A DNA stretch of 64,000 bases from Paracoccus yeei ATCC BAA-599 (GTDB lineage Bacteria; Pseudomonadota; Alphaproteobacteria; Rhodobacterales; Rhodobacteraceae). How positions within the stretch are numbered: position 1 is the first letter of the stretch; the number at the start of each line of letters is the position of its first letter. Shown here in pieces: positions 36,212-45,249 of the stretch. The notes below the pieces were generated by a model. It saw nothing but the letters and a program-made list of their open reading frames with translations, was not told where the DNA came from and did no database searches. A program made the translations under genes and the position numbers. The stretch is from the NCBI RefSeq assembly GCF_000622145.1, contig NZ_JHWH01000001.1, forward strand, positions 397,728 to 461,727. The letters run 5' to 3'.

Positions 36212-37957
36212 TCAGCGCATCTCTTTCGCCGGAGTTACCCCCAAGATACCAAGACCAGCCGAAATGACAACGCCAACGGCCCGGACCAGCGCGATTTTCG
36301 CCGCCGTGGTGGCCGGATCGCCGTCCTGGACGAAGCGCAGCCCGGTTTCCTCATTGCCGCGGTTCCACAGCGAATGCAGGTCCGAGGCGATGTCATAGAG
36401 GAAAAACGCGATCCGGTGGGGTTCGTGCGCGCGGGCCGCGATTTCCACCGTGCGGGGCCATTCGGCGACGCGGGCGGCCAGCGCCAGCTCGGCCGGGTGA
36501 TCCAGCCGCGACAGATCGGCCTGGGCCAACGCCGCATCCGACACGTCCACGCCGCCCTCGGCCGCCTTCTTCAGGACCGAGTTCACCCGCGCGCTGGCGT
36601 ATTGCACATACCAGACCGGGTTGTCCTTGGACTGCTCCAGCACACGGGCGAAGTCGAAATCCAGCGCGGCGTCGTTCTTTCGCGTCAGCATGTGGAACCG
36701 CGTCACGTCGGCGCCCGCCTGCTCCACCACGTCGCGCAGGGTGACGAAGGTGCCGGCGCGCTTGGACATCTTGAAGGGCTCGCCGTTCTTGAACAGCTTC
36801 ACCAGCTGGATCAGCTTGACGTCCAGCGGCACGCGCCCGTCCGACAGCGCCTTGACCGCCGCCTGCATGCGCTTGACGTAACCGCCGTGATCGGCCCCGA
36901 ACACGTCGATCAACTGGTCGAAACCGCGGTCGATCTTGTCCCAGTGATAGGCGATGTCGGGGGCGAAGTAGGTCCAGCTGCCGTCCGATTTCTTGACCGG
37001 CCTGTCCACGTCGTCGCCGTGCGCGGTGGACCGGAACAGGGTCTGCTGGCGCGGCTCCCAATCCTCGGGGGTCTTGCCCTTGGGGGGTTCCAGCACGCCC
37101 TCGTAGATCAAGCCGGCCTGGCGCAGCCGGTCGATGGCGGCCTCGATACGGCCGGTGCCGTAAAGCGCCTTTTCGCTGGAGAACACGTTCATGTGGACGT
37201 TGAGCAGCGCCAGATCGTCGCGGATCATCTCCATCATCGCCTGGGTGGCGAATTCGCGCACCTCGGCCAGCCATTCCGATTCGGGCCGGTCGATCAGGCT
37301 GTCGCCGTATTTCGCCTTCAGCGCCTCGCCCACCGGGATCAGGTAGTCGCCGGGATAAAGGCCCTCGCGGATCGCGGGCTCCAGACCGTTGGCCTCGCGG
37401 TAGCGTTCATAGGCCGAGCGCGCCAGCACATCGACCTGCGCGCCGCCGTCGTTGATGTAATATTCGCGCGTCACGTCGTGGCCCGAGAAATCCAGCAGCG
37501 CCGCCAGCGCGTCGCCAAAGACCGCGCCGCGGGTATGACCGACATGCATGGGCCCGGTCGGGTTGGCGCTAACGAATTCCACGTTGACCCTGACCCCGGC
37601 GCCCATGTCCGAGCGGCCATAGTCGGCGCCCTGCGCCAGCGCCGCGCGGATCACGGCGCGCCATTCGTCGGATGTCAGCCGCAGGTTCAGAAAGCCCGGC
37701 CCGGCGACCTCGGCCGAGGTGATCCGCGGGTCGGTTGCCAGCCGTGCGGCCAACGCCTCGGCGATGTCGCGCGGCTTTTTCCCGGCGGGCTTGGCCAACA
37801 CCATCGCGGCATTGGTCGCCATGTCCCCATGCGCCGGGTCGCGGGGCGGCTCGACCGTCACGTTCGCGGTGTCGAGGCCCGCAGGCAGGTCGCCCTGCCG
37901 TTCCATCTGCGCCAGCGCGTCGATCACCAGCGCGCGGATATCCGAAAAGAGGTTCAT
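36212..37957 (-). CDS. argS: arginyl-tRNA synthetase
   Basis: The 581-residue class I synthetase has the HIGH-like motif in [18 protein letters not shown] and the KMSKS-like [14 protein letters not shown], with the DALR anticodon-binding domain at the C-terminus ([13 protein letters not shown]). ATG 37957 gives [15 protein letters not shown], the usual N-terminus; ATGs at 37966 and 38011 are in frame upstream. It leads the argS-SPOR-nagZ-scpA-scpB operon. The 291 bases between this start and the helicase gene show no recognisable element. Confidence 0.96.
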   Translation of the reverse strand: MNLFSDIRALVIDALAQMERQGDLPAGLDTANVTVEPPRDPAHGDMATNAAMVLAKPAGKKPRDIAEALAARLATDPRITSAEVAGPGFLNLRLTSDEWRAVIRAALAQGADYGRSDMGAGVRVNVEFVSANPTGPMHVGHTRGAVFGDALAALLDFSGHDVTREYYINDGGAQVDVLARSAYERYREANGLEPAIREGLYPGDYLIPVGEALKAKYGDSLIDRPESEWLAEVREFATQAMMEMIRDDLALLNVHMNVFSSEKALYGTGRIEAAIDRLRQAGLIYEGVLEPPKGKTPEDWEPRQQTLFRSTAHGDDVDRPVKKSDGSWTYFAPDIAYHWDKIDRGFDQLIDVFGADHGGYVKRMQAAVKALSDGRVPLDVKLIQLVKLFKNGEPFKMSKRAGTFVTLRDVVEQAGADVTRFHMLTRKNDAALDFDFARVLEQSKDNPVWYVQYASARVNSVLKKAAEGGVDVSDAALAQADLSRLDHPAELALAARVAEWPRTVEIAARAHEPHRIAFFLYDIASDLHSLWNRGNEETGLRFVQDGDPATTAAKIALVRAVGVVISAGLGILGVTPAKEMR

Positions 37958-38248
37958 GGCTTCCATCCCAATGATCGCTGCGGGATAGCCGCTGGCCAAG
38001 GGCGCCGTCAACCACAGGGGCCCGAACGTCGCAACGGAATTGCAAGCAGAAAATGGCGATCAGATTGACGCAGGCCGGGTTTTCCGTTATGGCCCCTGCG
38101 TCTGCATCCGGCAGGCAAGGCGGGGGGCGTGCGGAAATTGCGTCCCTGACTGCCGTTGACGGTCCCCGATCTGATCCCGGGCCCAGCGGTGGCGACAGAC
38201 GCAAAGGACCAGCGCGGGCATCTCCGCGCCTTTACACGAAAGCCCTGA

Positions 38249-40257
38249 ATGACCAAGTTTTCCGATCTGAAGCTCGACCCCAAGGTTTTGCAGGCCATTG
38301 CCGAGGCGGGCTATGAAACGCCCACCCCGATCCAGTCCGGGGCGATTCCCCCCGCGCTGGAAGGGCGCGACGTGCTGGGCATCGCCCAGACCGGCACCGG
38401 CAAGACCGCAAGCTTCACCCTACCGATGATTACCCTGCTGGGCCGAGGCCGCGCCCGCGCGCGGATGCCGCGTTCGCTGGTCCTGTGCCCGACGCGCGAA
38501 CTGGCCGCCCAGGTGGCCGAGAATTTCGACATCTATGCCAACTGCTCGATCATTTCGAACGCGGCAAGCTCTTGCTGACCGGCGTGCAGATCATGGTGGT
38601 CGATGAGGCCGACAGGATGCTCGACATGGGCTTCATCCCGGATATCGAGCGCATCTTCCAGCTGACCCCGTTCACGCGCCAGACGCTGTTCTTCAGCGCC
38701 ACCATGGCGCCGGAAATCGAACGCATCACCGACACCTTCCTGCACTCGCCGGAACGGATCGAGGTGGCCCGCCAGGCCACCACCAGCGAGACGATCACCC
38801 AGAAGCTGGTCGAGATCACCCCCACCCGCAAGGACCAGACCGCCAAGCAGAAACGCGAGTTGCTGCGCGCCCTGATCCGGGCCGAGGGCGAGGGCCTGAA
38901 GAACGCCATCATCTTCTGCAACCGCAAGACCGAGGTGGACATCGTCGCCAAGTCGCTGAAGGCGCATGGTTTCGATGCCGCGCCGATCCACGGCGACCTG
39001 GACCAGCGCCACCGCATGGCGACGCTGGACGGGTTCCGCGAAGGCACGCTGCGCTTCCTGATCGCATCCGACGTGGCGGCGCGGGGCCTGGACATCCCGG
39101 CGGTCAGCCATGTCATCAACTTCGACCTGCCGAGCCATGCCGAGGATTACGTTCACCGCATCGGCCGCACCGGCCGGGCCGGGCGCCAGGGCACGGCGAT
39201 ATCGATCGCGACGCCGGCGGACGAGAAATACCTGACCGCCATCGAATCTCTGGTGAAACAGGCCCTGCCCCGGGCTTCGGTCCCCGAAGGCTTTTCCCTG
39301 TCCAGCGCCGCCCAGGACGCCCCTCGCCCGCCTCGAGAGAAGGAAGGCAGGGGCCGTGGGCGCGAGCGTGAACGCGACCGCGACCGCGACCGCGACAGGG
39401 GCGAACGCCGGGGCCGCCGCGACGATGCCGAACAGCACGCCGCCCCCGCCCCCGAGGCCCGCGCCGAGGTAAGACCCGCCGAAAGCCGCCCCGCGCGCGA
39501 GGATCGCCGCGACGAACGCCGCGAACGCCATGACCGTGGCGGCGAGCGGCGCGAGGACCGGCGCGACCGCGGGGACCGGGGCGACCGCCATCCGGTGATG
39601 GGCATGGGCGATCACCTGCCCGAGTTCATGACCCGCAGCTTCCGCCCGCGCTTCATCGAACCCGAGGAACAGGCAGAGGTTCAGGCGGCGCCGCGTCCCG
39701 AGCCCGCCGAACGCCCGGCCGGGGCGCCTGCCCCCGTCGCCGCACCGCGCCCCGAACCCGTGGTCGCGGAGCCCGAGGCCGTGGTGCCGGCGCAAGCCGA
39801 GGCTCCGACGCAGATCGAGGCGCCGGCCGAAACGGCCCCCGAAGCCGCCCCGGCCGAGGGTCCCGCCGCTGCTGCCGAGGCCGAGACGCCCGCCGCCGAA
39901 AAGCCCGTGCGCAAGCGCAAGCCGCGCACGCCCAAGGCCAAGGCCGTCGAAACCCCGGTCGAGGCCGCGCCCGAGGCACCCGCAGCCCCGGCGGAGGCGG
40001 CAGAGGCCGCGCCGGCCGAGGCTCCGGTCGAAAAGCCGCGCCGCAAGTCGCGCGCCAAGGCTGCGACCGAGGCCCCGGCGGCCGATGCCGCAGCGACCGA
40101 CGAGCCTGCGCCCGAAAAGAAGCCGGCCAAGCCCCGTGCCCCGCGCAAGCCGCGCGCCAAGACGGCAAAGGCCGAGCCTCAGGCCGAGGCGGAGGCCGAC
40201 CGTCAGGCCGAGCCGCAATCCGACGCTACCGGCAACGGCGACCGGGCCGAGGTCTAA
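38249..40257 (+). pseudogene. DEAD-box RNA helicase gene disrupted by an out-of-frame internal deletion
   Basis: Frame 1 (38249-38578) gives MTKFSDLKLDPKVLQAIAEAGY, Q-motif, Walker A AQTGTGKT and PTREL, then breaks after ENFDIYA near 38540. Homology resumes in another frame at about 38542 with LLDHFERGKLLLTG, VVDEADRMLDMGF, FFSATM, the helicase-C motifs and VHRIGRTGRAGRQG, to 40257. The missing part would be roughly 35-40 residues including the GG and TPGR motifs (by memory of RhlE-type proteins). The end carries an RERERDRDRDRD run and a long Ala/Glu/Pro/Lys-rich tail. Either a real inactivating deletion or an assembly error. Confidence 0.85.
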
Positions 40258-40266
40258 GGCGTCCTC

Positions 40267-41808
40267 ATGACCGCCCCTGCCCCCCGGAGCGCCGGCCCGC
40301 GCCGCCGGCCCAGGCCGGCCGCCCTGCTGGCGGACCTGGGGCTCGGGGTGCTGGCCGCGCTGGGGCAGGCGCCCTGGAACCTGTGGTTCCTGACCGTCCT
40401 TGCCCTGGCCCTGCTCTGCTGGCGCGTGGCCGCCGCCCGGGATGCGCGCGCCGCCGCCTGGCACGCGCTGGCGGCGGGCTTTGGCCATTTCGCGCTGGCC
40501 ATGTCCTGGATCGTCGAGCCTTTCTTGGTCGAGCCCGAAGTCTATGGCTGGATGGCCCCCTTTGCGCTGTTCCTGATGGCATTCGGCGGGGCGCTCTTCT
40601 GGGCGGTCCCGGGCTGGATCGCGGGCCGTCTGGCACCGGGATTTCCCCGGCAGGGCGTGGCCTTTGCCGGGCTGGTCGTCCTGTCGGACTGGCTGCGCGG
40701 CTGGATCTTCACCGGTCTGCCCTGGGCGCTGACCGGCCATATCTGGATCGCGACGCCCGCCGGGCAGACCGCCGCCACTTTCGGCAGCATCGGCCTTTCG
40801 GCCCTGACCATGACGGCGGCGGCCCTGCCCCTGGTCTTTCGGCGGGGCACCGGCTGGCGCGCCGTGCTGCCGGGGGCCACGCTTTCCGCCCTGCTGATCG
40901 CCCTGGCCTTCAGCGCCGGCCTCGCGCGCCTGGCGGGCCCCCTGCCGTCCGACACGCCCATCCGGCTGCGGCTGATCCAGCCCGATGCGACCCAGGCGCT
41001 GAAATGGGATCCCTATTGGTCCGAGGTCTTCTTTCGCCGCCTGCTGGACCTGTCGGCCGCCCGTGACCCGGACCGGCCCGCGCCCGATGCCGTAATCTGG
41101 CCGGAAACGGCGGTGAACTTCCTGCTGGACCAGGCGGGCACAGCCCCCCAGGACATCGCGGCCTATGCCGGCGCGCCGGTGATCCTGGGCATCCAGCGGT
41201 CCGAGGGCGAGCGCTACTTCAACAGCCTGACCGCCTTCAGCGCGCAAGGCACGGGCCCGGTCTATGACAAGTTCCACCTGGTCCCCTTCGGCGAATACAC
41301 GCCCTGGGGCGATGTCATGGCGCGGCTGGGGGTGCGGGCCTTTGCCGCGCAGCACGGCTTCGGCTATTCGCCCGGCCCCGGTCCCAAGGCCATGACCCTG
41401 CCCGGCCTGCCCGCCTTCCAGCCGCTGATCTGCTATGAGGCGGTGTTCTCGCGCCACCTGCTGACCGGGCCCGACCGGCCGCAATGGCTGCTGCAGGTCA
41501 CGAACGACGCCTGGTTCGGCACGGTCTCGGGGCCTTGGCAGCACCTGGCGCAGGCCCGGCTGCGGGCCATCGAATCCGGCCTGCCGCTGATGCGGGCGGC
41601 CAATACGGGCGTTTCGGCGGTGATCGACGCGCGGGGCCAGGTACGCGCCGAACTGGGGCTGAACCGCGCCGGCCGCATCGACGCAGCCCTGCCCGGCGCC
41701 CTGCCCCCGACGCCCTGGTCGCGCCTTGGCGACTGGCCCGCGGTGCTGGCTGCCGCCGCGGCCGTTCTGGTCGCGATGCGGCGGCGGTTGACGACAACCG
41801 GGGCGTGA
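40267..41808 (+). CDS. lnt: apolipoprotein N-acyltransferase
   Basis: The 513-residue membrane protein has about six N-terminal helices and a periplasmic nitrilase-fold domain with the catalytic triad Glu280 (VIWPETAVNF), Lys335 (VYDKFHLVPFGEYTPWG) and Cys389 (LICYEAVF), plus TNDAWFG. It adds the third acyl chain to lipoproteins in the inner membrane. It starts 9 bases after the helicase frame and precedes the metK riboswitch. Confidence 0.95.
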   Translation: MTAPAPRSAGPRRRPRPAALLADLGLGVLAALGQAPWNLWFLTVLALALLCWRVAAARDARAAAWHALAAGFGHFALAMSWIVEPFLVEPEVYGWMAPFALFLMAFGGALFWAVPGWIAGRLAPGFPRQGVAFAGLVVLSDWLRGWIFTGLPWALTGHIWIATPAGQTAATFGSIGLSALTMTAAALPLVFRRGTGWRAVLPGATLSALLIALAFSAGLARLAGPLPSDTPIRLRLIQPDATQALKWDPYWSEVFFRRLLDLSAARDPDRPAPDAVIWPETAVNFLLDQAGTAPQDIAAYAGAPVILGIQRSEGERYFNSLTAFSAQGTGPVYDKFHLVPFGEYTPWGDVMARLGVRAFAAQHGFGYSPGPGPKAMTLPGLPAFQPLICYEAVFSRHLLTGPDRPQWLLQVTNDAWFGTVSGPWQHLAQARLRAIESGLPLMRAANTGVSAVIDARGQVRAELGLNRAGRIDAALPGALPPTPWSRLGDWPAVLAAAAAVLVAMRRRLTTTGA

Positions 41809-41825
41809 TCTATCGCTGCCTCTGA

Positions 41826-41870
41826 CCGTCACAACGGCTTCCTGGCGTGGCGGCGTAATCCAACGGAGCA
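41826..41870 (+). promoter_or_regulatory. SAM/SAH riboswitch upstream of metK
   Basis: P1 pairs CCGTCAC (41826-41832) with GTGGCGG (41847-41853), with one U-G pair. The hairpin loop GGCTTCC (41836-41842) can pair with GGAGC (41865-41869), the metK Shine-Dalgarno, forming an H-type pseudoknot around the ligand. Sequence (ACAACGGCTTCCTGGCGTG), size and position match the SAM/SAH riboswitch known before metK in Rhodobacterales. Ligand binding would hide the ribosome site and lower SAM synthetase when SAM is plentiful. Confidence 0.9.
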
Positions 41871-41876
41871 CTTCTC

Positions 41877-43043
<1,167 letters not shown>

Positions 43044-43051
43044 GGCCGCAG

Positions 43052-43107
43052 CCGGGGGTTTCACACCCCCGGTCCCCCGTGGGATACTTAGGCAAGAAAG
43101 AAGCTCC
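43052..43107 (-). repeat. intergenic repeat copy 5 (minus strand)
   Basis: Read on the minus strand: CTTCTTTCTTGCCTAAGTAT (from 43104), then CCCACGGGGGA and the hairpin CCGGGGG-TGTGAAA-CCCCCGG. Core differs from the other copies by two bases. On the plus strand the hairpin lies 9 bases after the metK stop and could stop its transcript. Confidence 0.6.
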
Positions 43108-43127
43108 AGGCGGCGCCAACACGCAAG

Positions 43128-43199
43128 GTGCTTCTTTCTTGTCCAAATATCCTGGGGGGAGCGCGGAACGCGCGGGGGGCAAAGCCCCCCCTTTTTTTA
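43128..43199 (+). repeat. intergenic repeat copy 6, ending in an intrinsic terminator
   Basis: GTGCTTCTTTCTTGTCCAAA starts at 43128, continuing TATCC, then GGGGGGAG, a GCGCG-GAA-CGCGC hairpin, and the terminator GGGGGGC-AAA-GCCCCCC (43174-43190) followed by seven T (43192-43198). It faces copy 5, 20 bases away. The poly-T run overlaps the stop codon of the convergent J-domain gene. Confidence 0.75.
43174..43198 (+). terminator. intrinsic terminator within repeat copy 6
   Basis: A 7-bp perfect GC stem with an AAA loop, followed by C and seven T. This is the likely main stop for the metK transcript. Confidence 0.85.
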
Positions 43200-43823
43200 T
43201 TCCTTGAAGCTGCGGCTGTCCTTGATCTGGTCCCAGGCCCAGACGACTTCCTGCAGGCGATCCTCGTCCGAACGGTCGCCGCCGTTCATGTCCGGGTGCA
43301 AGTCCTTGACCAGGGACTTGTACTGCTTGCGGATCTCGGCGCGGGTCCAGCTGTCCTTGGCTTCCAGGATTTCCAGCGCCTTGCGTTCGGTCGGCGGCAG
43401 CTTGCGGGTCGCGGTGCGGCGCGTCTCGGGGTTGGTGCCGTTGGCGCCCAGGATCTCAAGCGGGTCGTCGATACCGTGGCGGGCCCATTTCTGTTCCTGC
43501 GCAGCACGGCCAAAGGGCTTGGTCGGACGCTCCCAGACCGTCGCATTGTCCAGGAACTGCTGGAACTCGGCCTCGGACTGGCCCTGGAAATAGTTCCAGT
43601 TCAGGTTGTATTCGCGGACGTGATCCTTGCAGAACCAGTAATAGTCGTCCAGGTTGCGCGGCGATTTCGGCGCCCGGTACTGGCCAGGCTGGTTGCAGCC
43701 CTCCTTGTCGCAACGGCGGGTCGACGTCTCGAAAGCACCCGACATTCCGCGCCGGCCCTTGGCCTTGCGCTTCTTGTCCGAGGCGGCGGAAATGTCGAAT
43801 CCGAACGGGTCGCGGTTGCTCAT
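43197..43823 (-). CDS. J-domain-containing protein
   Basis: The 208-residue protein has a C-terminal J domain (about 145-205) with SWTRAEIRKQYKSLVKDLHPDMNGGDRSDEDRLQEVVWAW, including the HPD that activates DnaK. The N-terminal half has a possible metal site (RCDKEGCNQPG ... WFCKDHVREYN). It is a type III co-chaperone of a form common in alphaproteobacteria; its client is unknown. It diverges from bolA with a 68-base gap. Confidence 0.88.
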   Translation of the reverse strand: MSNRDPFGFDISAASDKKRKAKGRRGMSGAFETSTRRCDKEGCNQPGQYRAPKSPRNLDDYYWFCKDHVREYNLNWNYFQGQSEAEFQQFLDNATVWERPTKPFGRAAQEQKWARHGIDDPLEILGANGTNPETRRTATRKLPPTERKALEILEAKDSWTRAEIRKQYKSLVKDLHPDMNGGDRSDEDRLQEVVWAWDQIKDSRSFKE

Positions 43824-43891
43824 CTGACTGCCTTGTCCTTATCGGGACGCGCAGTTTAGGCTATTTCGAGCGACATGAAAGGGGCATTGGA

Positions 43892-44143
43892 ATGATCGTG
43901 GACGAGATGACCGCACGGCTGCAGGCGCTGCATCCGACCCGGCTGGAGATCCTGGACGAAAGCGAGAGCCACCGCGGCCATGGCGGCTGGCGCGAGGGCG
44001 GCGAGACGCATTTCCGCATCCGCATGGCCAGCCCCGCCTTTGTCGGGCTGGACCGGGTCGCCAGGCATCGGCTGGTTCATCGCACTTTGGGCGACATCGT
44101 GCCGCGCATTCATGCGCTTGCCATGGAACTGGCCGAAAGATGA
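43892..44143 (+). CDS. BolA family protein
   Basis: The 83-residue protein has the BolA fold: LEILDESESHRGHGGWREGGETHFRIRMASPAFVGLDRVARHRLVHRTLGDI. The conserved His near 64 (RLVHR) fits a partner of monothiol glutaredoxins in Fe-S and iron regulation. Lying next to a J-domain gene is frequent in relatives. No promoter stands out in the 68-base gap. Confidence 0.92.
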   Translation: MIVDEMTARLQALHPTRLEILDESESHRGHGGWREGGETHFRIRMASPAFVGLDRVARHRLVHRTLGDIVPRIHALAMELAER

Positions 44144-44221
44144 GCCGTTAGCGCCCCCAGTCTTGCCCGCTGAAACCGCCCCGCGTATTAGCCGAATAAC
44201 TGTAGAACAAGGACTTTGACG

Positions 44222-45187
44222 ATGACCCCGCCCAAGGATTTCAATGACCGCATGTTGTCTCTGGGCCTGGCCCGCGTCAGCGAGGCTGCGGCCCATGCCT
44301 CGGCCCGCCTGATCGGGCGCGGCGACGAGAAGGCGGCCGACCAGGCCGCAGTCAACGCCATGCGCGACCAGCTGAACATGCTGGACATCAAGGGCGTCGT
44401 CGTCATCGGCGAGGGCGAGCGCGACGAGGCGCCGATGCTGTATATCGGCGAGGAGGTCGGCACCGGCAACGGTCCCGAGGTCGACATCGCGCTGGACCCG
44501 CTCGAGGGCACCACGCTGACCGCCAAGGACATGCCGAACGCGCTGACCGTGATCGCCATGGCACCGCGCGGCACGCTGCTGCACGCCCCCGACGTCTACA
44601 TGGAAAAGCTGGCGATCGGCCCGGGCTATGACAAGGACGTGGTCAGCCTGGACATGGCGCCGGCCGAACGCGTGCGCGCGCTGGCCGATGCCCGCGGCGT
44701 CAAGGACAGCGACATCACCGTCTGCATCCTGGAACGGCCCCGGCACGAGGACCTGATCGCCGAGGTCCGCTCGACCGGCGCGGCGATTCGGCTGATCACC
44801 GACGGCGACGTCGCCGGCGTCATCCACTGCGCCGAGGCCGAGCTGACCGGCATCGACATGTACATGGGCTCGGGCGGCGCACCTGAGGGCGTCCTGGCCG
44901 CCAGCGCGCTGAAGTGCATGGGCGGGCAGATGTGGGGCAAGCTCTTGTTCCGCAACGAGGACGAGAAGGGCCGCGCGAAGAAGGCGGGGATCAACGACCT
45001 GGACCGCATCTATTCGCGCGACGAGCTTGTGACCGGCGACGTGATCTTTGCCGCGACCGGCGTCACCAACGGCTCGATCGTGGCCGGGGTCAAGCGCGAG
45101 CCGGGCTATCTGACGACCGAGACGATCCTGATGCGCTCCAAGACCGGGTCGGTCCGGCGCATGATCTATCGCAACCCCGTGAAGTGA
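44222..45187 (+). CDS. glpX: fructose-1,6-bisphosphatase class II
   Basis: The 321-residue protein has VVVIGEGERDEAPMLYIGEEVG, the Li-sensitive phosphatase motif DIALDPLEGTTL and YMGSGGAPEGVLAASALKCMGGQM, all typical of GlpX. It catalyses the last committed step of gluconeogenesis. ATG 44222 follows AAGGAC; a TTG six bases upstream is in frame. Competing hairpins lie directly after the stop and reach into recJ. Confidence 0.95.
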   Translation: MTPPKDFNDRMLSLGLARVSEAAAHASARLIGRGDEKAADQAAVNAMRDQLNMLDIKGVVVIGEGERDEAPMLYIGEEVGTGNGPEVDIALDPLEGTTLTAKDMPNALTVIAMAPRGTLLHAPDVYMEKLAIGPGYDKDVVSLDMAPAERVRALADARGVKDSDITVCILERPRHEDLIAEVRSTGAAIRLITDGDVAGVIHCAEAELTGIDMYMGSGGAPEGVLAASALKCMGGQMWGKLLFRNEDEKGRAKKAGINDLDRIYSRDELVTGDVIFAATGVTNGSIVAGVKREPGYLTTETILMRSKTGSVRRMIYRNPVK

Positions 45188-45194
45188 CGGCGCA

Positions 45195-45249
45195 GACCGC
45201 TTGAACCGCGGGCGGTCATGGGGGATGAAGCCCCATGACCGCTTTTCTT
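45195..45249 (+). promoter_or_regulatory. competing hairpins at the glpX-recJ junction covering the recJ start
   Basis: GCGGTC (45212-45217) can pair upstream with GACCGC (45195-45200), or downstream as part of the perfect 12-bp stem GCGGTCATGGGG/CCCCATGACCGC (45212-45223 with 45231-45242). The longer stem contains the recJ ATG (45235) and its likely ribosome site GGGGGA (45220-45225), and is followed by TTTTCTTT. It could act as a glpX terminator, a recJ attenuator, or a translation switch. Confidence 0.6.

Noticed and set aside
37958..38248. Possible small gene or RNA between argS and the helicase
   Set aside because: No frame with family similarity and no convincing hairpin; it is probably just the divergent promoter region.
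39340..39580. Repeated Arg/Asp/Glu codons (RERERDRDRDRD) as a DNA repeat array
   Set aside because: It is in frame with the helicase tail and is ordinary low-complexity coding sequence.
38533..41871. Very long open frame (over 1,100 codons) on the minus strand opposite the helicase, lnt and the metK leader
   Set aside because: Its translation is low-complexity Arg/Gly/Gln/His-rich with no family motifs, as expected of antisense of high-GC genes, while the plus strand carries clear family signatures.
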